Source: Oscillospiraceae bacterium
GTDB lineage: Bacteria; Bacillota; Clostridia; Oscillospirales; Oscillospiraceae
Length of the DNA: 39,593 bases
Assembly (NCBI GenBank): GCA_015067935.1
Contig: SVLL01000010.1
Span: 1-39,593 of the forward strand
Direction of reading: 5' to 3'
The notes under the pieces were generated by a model that was not told where the DNA came from, did not search any database, and saw only the letters and a list, made by a program, of their open reading frames with translations. Position 1 is the stretch's first letter. Every line of letters starts with the position of its first letter. The position numbers and the translations under genes were made by a program. Shown here piece by piece: positions 34,520-39,593 of this stretch.

Positions 34520-36268
34520 ATGGCCTTTGATGCATTTTATTTATCTGCGGTTTTGAAGGAACTGCGGGCCCTTGGGGAGATGCGGGTGGAGAAGATCCAC
34601 CAGCCGGCCCGGGATACGGTGATTTTTCACCTGCGCCATAAGGAGGGACGGTGCAAGCTGCTGTTTGCTATGAATCCCACCTCGCCCCGTCTGCACCTGA
34701 CCGCCGCCAATCCGGAGAATCCCCCGGAGCCGCCTATGTTCTGTATGCTGCTGCGCAAGCATCTGAGCGGTGCGCGCCTGACGGAAATTTCTCAGATTCC
34801 TATGGAACGGTGCGCGGTGTTTACCTTTGAATGTATGGATGAAATGGGCGATCTGGTGCAGCGTCGGCTCATTGCCGAGCTGATGGGACGCACCTGCAAT
34901 CTGTATCTGCTGTCCCCCGAGGGACGGATTATGGATTGCCTGCGGCGTATCGGTCTGGATGAATCGGCAAAGCGGCAGGCGTTGCCGGGGCTGTACTATC
35001 AAAACCCCGAGCCGATTACCAAGAGAAATCCTGCGGAGCTGACTACGGAAGATTATGTAAACCTATTTTCCCAACCCGGGGCAGATTTGCTGTCCCAGCG
35101 GCTGATGGACGAGCTGGGCGGCCTGTCGCCCCTTGTATGCCGGGAGGCGGCACTATATGCCTGCGGCGATGTGGATGCCCGTCTGGAAAATGGGAATATT
35201 ACCGGTATTTCCGGGAAAATTGCGGAGTTTTTCCAACAAAATCTTCATAATCCCGCACCTTGCTACTATATGCAAGGTGGAACTCCCAAGCAATTTGCCT
35301 TCTGTCCCATCCGTCAGTACGGAGAATATGCCACGGCGGAGAGCTTTTCGGAATTGCTGGATTTGTTCTACACCGTCCGTGACCGGAACGATGCCATGCG
35401 GCAAAAGAGCCAGTCGGTGCGCAAGACGGTGCAAAATGCCTGCACCCGTCTGACCAAAAAGCTGGCGATTCAGGAAAAGGAGCTTACTGCCACCTATGAC
35501 CGGGAGCGTCTGCGTCAGTTGGGTGATATCCTCACCGCCAATCTGCACAAGATAAAAAAGGGGCAGACCAGTGTACAGGTGGAGGATTTTTACGACGAGA
35601 ATATGTCGCTGATCGAAATTCCGCTGTCGCCGCTGTTGTCCCCTCAGCAAAATGCGGCAAAATTCTACAAGGACTACGCCCGGATGAAAACCGCGGAAAA
35701 GGAACTGACCCGGCAGATCGAGCTGGGAAGAACGGAGCTGGAGTACCTGAAAAGTGTGCTGGAGGAGCTGAATCGGGCAGACAGCGATCAGGCCCTGGAG
35801 GAGATCAAACAGGAGCTGCAAGGTGGCGGCTATCTGCGTGCCGACAGCGGCAAAAAGCGGGTAAAGACGGGCAAACTGCCCCCTTTGCGGTTTGAATCTA
35901 CCGACGGATTTCCTATTTTTGTGGGACGAAACAACCGGCAAAACGAGGAATTGACCTTCAAAAGTGCACGAAAAGACGATATTTGGCTTCACGCCTCCAA
36001 GGTCCACGGCAGCCATGTGATTATTGCCTGCGCAGGTGCCCCGGTGCCGGATGATACCGTCACCCAAGCCGCCCAGCTGGCGGCCTACTATGCGGAAACC
36101 GCCGGCGGTCAGAACATCGCGGTGGATGTGACGCCGGTGCGGCAGGTGAAGAAAATCCCCAATGGTAAACCGGGTATGGTGATTTATCACACCTATAAAA
36201 CGGTGATCGTCAATCCCTATCCCGATATCGTTGTGGATGCGCTGAATGCGGAGAAGAAACCGGAATAA
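34520..36268 (+). CDS. rqcH: Ribosome quality control protein RqcH (NFACT family)
   Basis: The 582-residue protein has the NFACT-N domain (DAFYLSAVLKELRAL onward), helix-hairpin-helix and coiled-coil segments (about 290-430), and the NFACT-R domain with DIWLHASKVHGSHVII. RqcH binds stalled 50S subunits and adds alanine tails to nascent chains; older names call it fibronectin-binding protein A. AAGGAG inside the end of mrnC serves its ATG. No signal peptide is present, which fits the cytoplasmic role. Confidence 0.95.
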   Translation: MAFDAFYLSAVLKELRALGEMRVEKIHQPARDTVIFHLRHKEGRCKLLFAMNPTSPRLHLTAANPENPPEPPMFCMLLRKHLSGARLTEISQIPMERCAVFTFECMDEMGDLVQRRLIAELMGRTCNLYLLSPEGRIMDCLRRIGLDESAKRQALPGLYYQNPEPITKRNPAELTTEDYVNLFSQPGADLLSQRLMDELGGLSPLVCREAALYACGDVDARLENGNITGISGKIAEFFQQNLHNPAPCYYMQGGTPKQFAFCPIRQYGEYATAESFSELLDLFYTVRDRNDAMRQKSQSVRKTVQNACTRLTKKLAIQEKELTATYDRERLRQLGDILTANLHKIKKGQTSVQVEDFYDENMSLIEIPLSPLLSPQQNAAKFYKDYARMKTAEKELTRQIELGRTELEYLKSVLEELNRADSDQALEEIKQELQGGGYLRADSGKKRVKTGKLPPLRFESTDGFPIFVGRNNRQNEELTFKSARKDDIWLHASKVHGSHVIIACAGAPVPDDTVTQAAQLAAYYAETAGGQNIAVDVTPVRQVKKIPNGKPGMVIYHTYKTVIVNPYPDIVVDALNAEKKPE

Positions 36269-36280
36269 TCCCCCGATTAT

Positions 36281-36320
36281 GTCCTTGCGAACCGGTGCGC
36301 ACACGGGTGTGACAATCCGC
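36281..36320. repeat. Palindromic intergenic repeat
   Basis: TTGCGAACCGGTGCGCACAC followed by GGGTGTGACAATCCGC forms an imperfect hairpin. I recall strings of this kind scattered between genes of Oscillospiraceae. Confidence 0.55.
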
Positions 36321-36350
36321 AAAATAATACTACCAATTTTAAAACAAATG

Positions 36351-36359
36351 TGTTATAAT
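36351..36359 (+). promoter_or_regulatory. Extended -10 promoter ahead of the small membrane protein
   Basis: TGTTATAAT is a full extended -10 with no good -35. Transcription would start near 36366, leaving only about 13 leader bases, which include AGAGGTG. Confidence 0.5.
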
Positions 36360-36378
36360 ACCTGCAGAGGTGAAGAAA

Positions 36379-36570
36379 ATGGAAGAAAATAAGGAAATCA
36401 TGGAAACCGAAGAAGTCGGTGCGGAAGAAATGAACGCCGAGGTGCTGAAGAAGGATACCTATGTTCCCCGTCCCAAGTGGCAGATCGTCGCTGCTTGGAT
36501 CGGCGTAGGCATCGTGGCCGCAGGCTTCCTGCTCTGGTGCTGGCAGATTGCCACCGCAGGTGGTATCTGA
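36379..36570 (+). CDS. Small single-pass membrane protein, unknown
   Basis: The 63-residue protein has an acidic N-terminus (MEENKEIMETEEVGAEEMNAE), a short basic stretch, and one membrane helix WQIVAAWIGVGIVAAGFLLW near the C-terminus. AGAGGTGA before the ATG at 36379 sets the start; a GTG at 36370 overlaps that site. The stop shares bases with the ruvC start (TGATG), so translation is probably coupled. I do not recognise the family; its link to ruvC may be only positional. Confidence 0.75.
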   Translation: MEENKEIMETEEVGAEEMNAEVLKKDTYVPRPKWQIVAAWIGVGIVAAGFLLWCWQIATAGGI

Positions 36571-37067
36571 TGCGCATTCTGGGAATCGACCCGGGCTACG
36601 GCATCACCGGCTTCGGTGTGATCGACAGCGAACGGGGACAGAGCAGGCTCGTCACCTGCGGTGCCATCACCACCCCTGCCGGAATGGATTTTTCCGCCCG
36701 GCTGGAAATTATCTATGAGGATATGCGCAAGCTGCTGGAAAATACAAAACCGGATGCGGTTGCCATTGAAGAGCTGTTTTTCGGTCAGAATGTGACCACC
36801 GGCATTGGGGTTGCCCAGAGCCGGGGGGTAATTCTGCTGGCCATCCGGCAGGCCGGGCTGGAAGTGACTTCCTATAAGCCCATGCAGGTCAAGCTTTCTC
36901 TGGTGGGCTACGGCAACGCCACCAAGCACCAGATGATGGATATGACCAAACGGCTGCTGCACTTAAACGCAATGCCAAAGCCGGACGATGCGGCGGATGC
37001 CATCGCCATCGCCCTGTGCCACGCCCGCTCCAGCACATCCCTGCTGGCGCAGGCACAGAAAAAATAA
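36570..37067 (+). CDS. ruvC: Holliday junction resolvase RuvC
   Basis: The 165-residue endonuclease starts MRILGIDPGYGITGFGVI with the first catalytic Asp; the second acidic group is in AIEELFFGQN, and KPDDAADAIAIALCH holds the C-terminal catalytic Asp residues. It resolves four-way junctions with RuvAB. The start at 36570 overlaps the preceding stop (TGATG), with AGGTGG upstream; a longer open frame overlaps the small membrane gene and is rejected. Confidence 0.96.
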   Translation: MRILGIDPGYGITGFGVIDSERGQSRLVTCGAITTPAGMDFSARLEIIYEDMRKLLENTKPDAVAIEELFFGQNVTTGIGVAQSRGVILLAIRQAGLEVTSYKPMQVKLSLVGYGNATKHQMMDMTKRLLHLNAMPKPDDAADAIAIALCHARSSTSLLAQAQKK

Positions 37068-37069
37068 AA

Positions 37070-37242
37070 CCCTCCCCCGGGGGGTGGATTTGAATTTGCT
37101 AACGGTAAATTCAAAGACGGGAGAGGAACGGCGGCAGAAACGACATCGGAATAGGTCTATACAATGGCGGTTGCCCAAAATCACCGCCCGCATTCCTCTT
37201 CTGCTTCGCTGACGCTCAGCACCTTCCCCCCGGGGGAAGGTT
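37070..37242. repeat. MITE-like element between ruvC and ruvA
   Basis: The left end (CCCTCCCCCGGGGGGTGG ... GGGAGAGGAACGGCGG) is mirrored by the right end (CCGCCCGCATTCCTCTTC ... CACCTTCCCCCCGGGGGAAGG). It carries an internal AATTTGCTAACGGTAAATTC palindrome. It separates ruvC from ruvA. Confidence 0.75.
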
Positions 37243-37276
37243 AAAGGGCAATCATACCATCAGGAGGTACTCCAAA

Positions 37277-37879
37277 ATGCTTTACTATGTATCCGGGCCT
37301 GTAACGGTGCTGGAGCCGGGGCTGGCCGTCGTGGATTGCGGCGGCGTGGGCTACGGCTGCCGGGTCACTGCCTATACTGCGGCCCAGTTAAAACTCAATC
37401 AGCCGGCACGGCTGTATATTACCGAGTCCATCCGTGAGGATGCCTATGACCTTTACGGCTTCATCAGCCGGGAGGAGCAGCGGTGCTTTGAGCTGCTCAC
37501 CTCCGTTAACAGCGTGGGCCCCAAGGCGGCAATGGCAATACTCTCTTCCGGCGGTCCTCAGAACCTGACCCTTGCGGTGATGACCGGGGATGAGAAAATG
37601 CTTACCGCAGCGCAAGGCATCGGCAAAAAGATCGCCCAGCGAATCATTTTGGAGCTGAAGGATAAAATGGGCGGCGGCAATGTGGAGCTGGATTACTCCA
37701 CCGGTCCTGCTGTTTCCGCACCGGCGCAGGGGGGCAATGTTTCACTGGCAAGAGCCGCACTGCAGGAGCTGGGCTACAGCCCCGCGGAGATCCAAAACGC
37801 CCTCAAGGGCGCAGATCCCAACGCATCTACAGAGGAATTGGTCCGCCATGCCCTGCGGGCTATGGTAATGAAGGGTTAA
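37277..37879 (+). CDS. ruvA: Holliday junction branch migration protein RuvA
   Basis: The 200-residue protein has the OB-fold start [20 protein letters not shown], the [15 protein letters not shown] segment, two helix-hairpin-helix motifs ([18 protein letters not shown] and [20 protein letters not shown]) and the C-terminal domain that contacts RuvB ([15 protein letters not shown]). RuvA holds the junction as a tetramer. AGGAGGT ten bases before the ATG sets the start. Confidence 0.97.
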   Translation: MLYYVSGPVTVLEPGLAVVDCGGVGYGCRVTAYTAAQLKLNQPARLYITESIREDAYDLYGFISREEQRCFELLTSVNSVGPKAAMAILSSGGPQNLTLAVMTGDEKMLTAAQGIGKKIAQRIILELKDKMGGGNVELDYSTGPAVSAPAQGGNVSLARAALQELGYSPAEIQNALKGADPNASTEELVRHALRAMVMKG

Positions 37880-37882
37880 AGC

Positions 37883-37899
37883 CTTCCCCCAGGGGAAGC
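37883..37899. repeat. Short GC-rich hairpin between ruvA and ruvB
   Basis: CTTCCCCCAGGGGAAG forms a small palindrome like the tips of the MITE-like elements in this window. Confidence 0.5.
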
Positions 37900-37913
37900 C
37901 TTTGGAGGAAATT

Positions 37914-38963
37914 ATGAGCATAGAATTTTCGGAACAACTGGACAGCCCCATTATTTCCCCGGTGTATGCGCCGCAGGATGCCGGCGAAATCGGTCTGCGG
38001 CCCCGGCTGCTGTCTGACTACACCGGTCAGGAAAAGGCAAAGGGCAATCTGTCCGTGTATATTGAGGCCGCCCGGCTGCGCAACGAGCCGCTGGACCACA
38101 CCCTGCTTTACGGACCTCCCGGCTTGGGCAAAACCACGCTGGCAGGTGTCATCGCCAATGAAATGGGCGTGAATATCCGCATCACCTCCGGCCCGGCCAT
38201 CGAAAAACCCGGCGATCTGGCGGCACTGCTGACCAATCTGAACCCGGGCGATATTCTCTTTATCGACGAAATTCACCGCCTGAACCGGGTGGTGGAGGAG
38301 ATTCTGTACCCGGCGATGGAGGATTTTGCCATCGATATTATCGTGGGCAAGGGGCCCAGTGCCAACTCCATTCGGCTGGATCTGCCGAAATTCACCCTTG
38401 TGGGCGCAACCACCCGGGCAGGTCAGCTGTCCGCACCGCTGCGGGATCGCTTCGGCGTTTCCCTGCGGCTGGAGCTGTACACCCCCGAGGAGCTGGCACG
38501 AATCGTCACCCGGAGCGCAACCATTCTGGGAATGGAGATCGATCCGGCCGGCGCGATGGAAATCGCCTCCCGGAGCCGGGGCACGCCCCGAATTGCCAAC
38601 CGGTTTTTGCGGCGCGTCCGGGACTTTGCCCAGATTATGGGCAACGGTGTGATTACCAAAGAGGCTGCGGATCTGGCCCTCTCCCGTCTGGAGGTGGACC
38701 GTCTGGGGCTGGATGCCATCGACCGTCGGATGCTGACCGCTATCATTCAGAATTACGGCGGCGGTCCGGTAGGCTTGGAAACACTGGCGGCAACCATCGG
38801 AGAAGAGGCCATTACTCTGGAGGATGTGTACGAGCCGTATCTGATGCAGTTGGGCTTCCTGACCCGCACTCCCCGAGGACGTTGTGTCACAACTTTGGCA
38901 TATAATCACCTGAATTTGCCTATAGACGGTGGAAATGGCTGGATTCAGCAGGAAATATTGTAA
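37914..38963 (+). CDS. ruvB: Holliday junction helicase RuvB
   Basis: The 349-residue AAA+ motor has [16 protein letters not shown], Walker [10 protein letters not shown], Walker [11 protein letters not shown], sensor 1 LVGATTRAG, and the C-terminal winged helix with [19 protein letters not shown]. It drives branch migration with RuvA. The ATG at 37914 follows GGAGG by five bases; a TTG at 37902 lacks a site. It is 34 bases past ruvA in one operon. Confidence 0.97.
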   Translation: MSIEFSEQLDSPIISPVYAPQDAGEIGLRPRLLSDYTGQEKAKGNLSVYIEAARLRNEPLDHTLLYGPPGLGKTTLAGVIANEMGVNIRITSGPAIEKPGDLAALLTNLNPGDILFIDEIHRLNRVVEEILYPAMEDFAIDIIVGKGPSANSIRLDLPKFTLVGATTRAGQLSAPLRDRFGVSLRLELYTPEELARIVTRSATILGMEIDPAGAMEIASRSRGTPRIANRFLRRVRDFAQIMGNGVITKEAADLALSRLEVDRLGLDAIDRRMLTAIIQNYGGGPVGLETLAATIGEEAITLEDVYEPYLMQLGFLTRTPRGRCVTTLAYNHLNLPIDGGNGWIQQEIL

Positions 38964-38982
38964 AAAAGTTGTTAAGAATGTG

Positions 38983-39011
38983 TTGACATTTGTATATTCT
39001 GTGTGTATAAT
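38983..39011 (+). promoter_or_regulatory. Perfect consensus promoter of the zinc-ribbon gene
   Basis: TTGACA and TATAAT are exactly 17 bases apart, the ideal housekeeping promoter. The leader is about 93 bases with no clear fold. Confidence 0.9.
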
Positions 39012-39110
39012 TCAATTTGTGGTATACCCACACTATTCTATGACTCCGCGTTACAACCAGCATAATGGGTGAACAATCCGGGGCATCAAACCAAAGAGAG
39101 GTATTTTCCA

Positions 39111-39389
39111 ATGTACGAAGACAAGACTTTAGTTTGCAAAGAGTGCGGCAACGAATTTGTGTTTACCGCCGGCGAGCAGGAATTCTACGCTGAGCGTGGT
39201 TTCCAGAACGAGCCCCAGCGCTGCAAGGCATGCCGCGACGCTCGTAAGAACGCTGCTCGTGGTCCCCGTGAGTTCTTCACTGCAAGCTGCGCCCGTTGCG
39301 GCGGCGAGGCAAAGGTTCCCTTCGAGCCCAAGTCCGACCGTCCCGTGTACTGCAGCGAGTGCTTCGCTCAGATGCGCGCAGAGGGCTAA
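39111..39389 (+). CDS. Zinc-ribbon protein (zf-Tbcl type)
   Basis: The 92-residue protein begins MYEDKTLVCKECGNEFVFTAGEQ, has a second pair RCKACRDAR, and ends with a second ribbon CARCGGEAKVPF ... VYCSECFAQM. Four CxxC pairs would bind two zinc ions. It matches a small family common in Clostridia whose role is unknown. AGAGAGGT before the ATG at 39111 sets the start. The ideal promoter and strong terminator predict high expression. Confidence 0.9.
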   Translation: MYEDKTLVCKECGNEFVFTAGEQEFYAERGFQNEPQRCKACRDARKNAARGPREFFTASCARCGGEAKVPFEPKSDRPVYCSECFAQMRAEG

Positions 39390-39399
39390 TAAAGCAACG

Positions 39400-39433
39400 A
39401 AAAATACGACCATCGAAAGATGGTCGTATTTTT
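39400..39433 (+). terminator. Intrinsic terminator after the zinc-ribbon gene
   Basis: AAAAATACGACCATC pairs perfectly with GATGGTCGTATTTTT around a GAAA tetraloop. Confidence 0.95.
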
Positions 39434-39507
39434 GTTATCAAAGAAAACCCCCAGCACGGCTGGGGATTCCAAAAAGCTTTCGCTATGCCTAGTCCCGCCG
39501 CAGCGGA

Positions 39508-39593
39508 AAGCCTCCCCTGTGTAAGGGGAGGTGTCACGGCGCTAAGCCGTGACGGAGGGGTTGTACTCGTAGTGACAATCCCCCAGTCACCGC
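39508..39593. repeat. MITE-like element, left end (cut by window edge)
   Basis: AAGCCTCCCCTGTGTAAGGG followed by GAGGTGTCACGGC ... GCCGTGACGGAGGGG matches the terminal layout of the other elements (GC-rich tip hairpin, second hairpin, then GAGGGG). The other end lies outside. Confidence 0.6.

Overview
The window looks like a chromosomal segment of a Gram-positive, spore-forming Clostridia bacterium, most likely Oscillospiraceae/Ruminococcaceae. The reasons are moderately high G+C, strong AGGAGG ribosome binding sites, a SigK-type sporulation sigma factor, an acidic Firmicutes-type RpoD, Mini-III RNase, RqcH, DegV, HemW-LepA and ruvC-ruvA-ruvB, plus many short GC-rich palindromic intergenic elements. 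The lineage is inferred; no rRNA or tRNA gene was seen.

Left part (1-8850) is accessory. A minus-strand operon encodes an LRR protein, a 1153-residue superfamily 2 helicase and a MoxR-like AAA ATPase cut by the window edge. It diverges from a GmrSD-type (DUF262+DUF1524) restriction enzyme. That gene converges on a WYL-domain regulator, which diverges from a HExxH putative metallopeptidase with a downstream DUF1292-like gene. The restriction and peptidase genes look AT-richer than the rest.

Central part (8886-23771) is the most unusual stretch. All genes lie on the plus strand: a DUF1292-like gene, a DraG-type ADP-ribosylglycohydrolase, a tandem-TIR/TPR/zinc-ribbon protein 12 bp behind it, a second paralogous tandem-TIR/TPR/zinc-ribbon protein, two BspA-type LRR proteins sharing a C-terminal domain, and a 1728-residue protein. 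That last protein joins an N-terminal TIR domain, a STAND/NB-ARC-like module with a degenerate P-loop, helical repeats and a SecA-like motor. I propose this as a candidate undescribed conflict or defence system with separate sensor (LRR, TPR), effector (TIR) and signal-removal (ADP-ribosylglycohydrolase) parts. The function is inference.

Right part (23955-39593) is mostly core: galM, an MgtC/SapB protein, sigK, hemW and lepA (minus strand), rpoD, degV (minus), a CDF transporter, mrnC-rqcH, a small membrane protein overlapping ruvC, ruvA, ruvB, and a zinc-ribbon protein behind a perfect consensus promoter. Three intergenic gaps hold related elements with imperfect terminal inverted repeats, a fourth partial copy lies at the right edge, and many genes end in clear intrinsic terminators.
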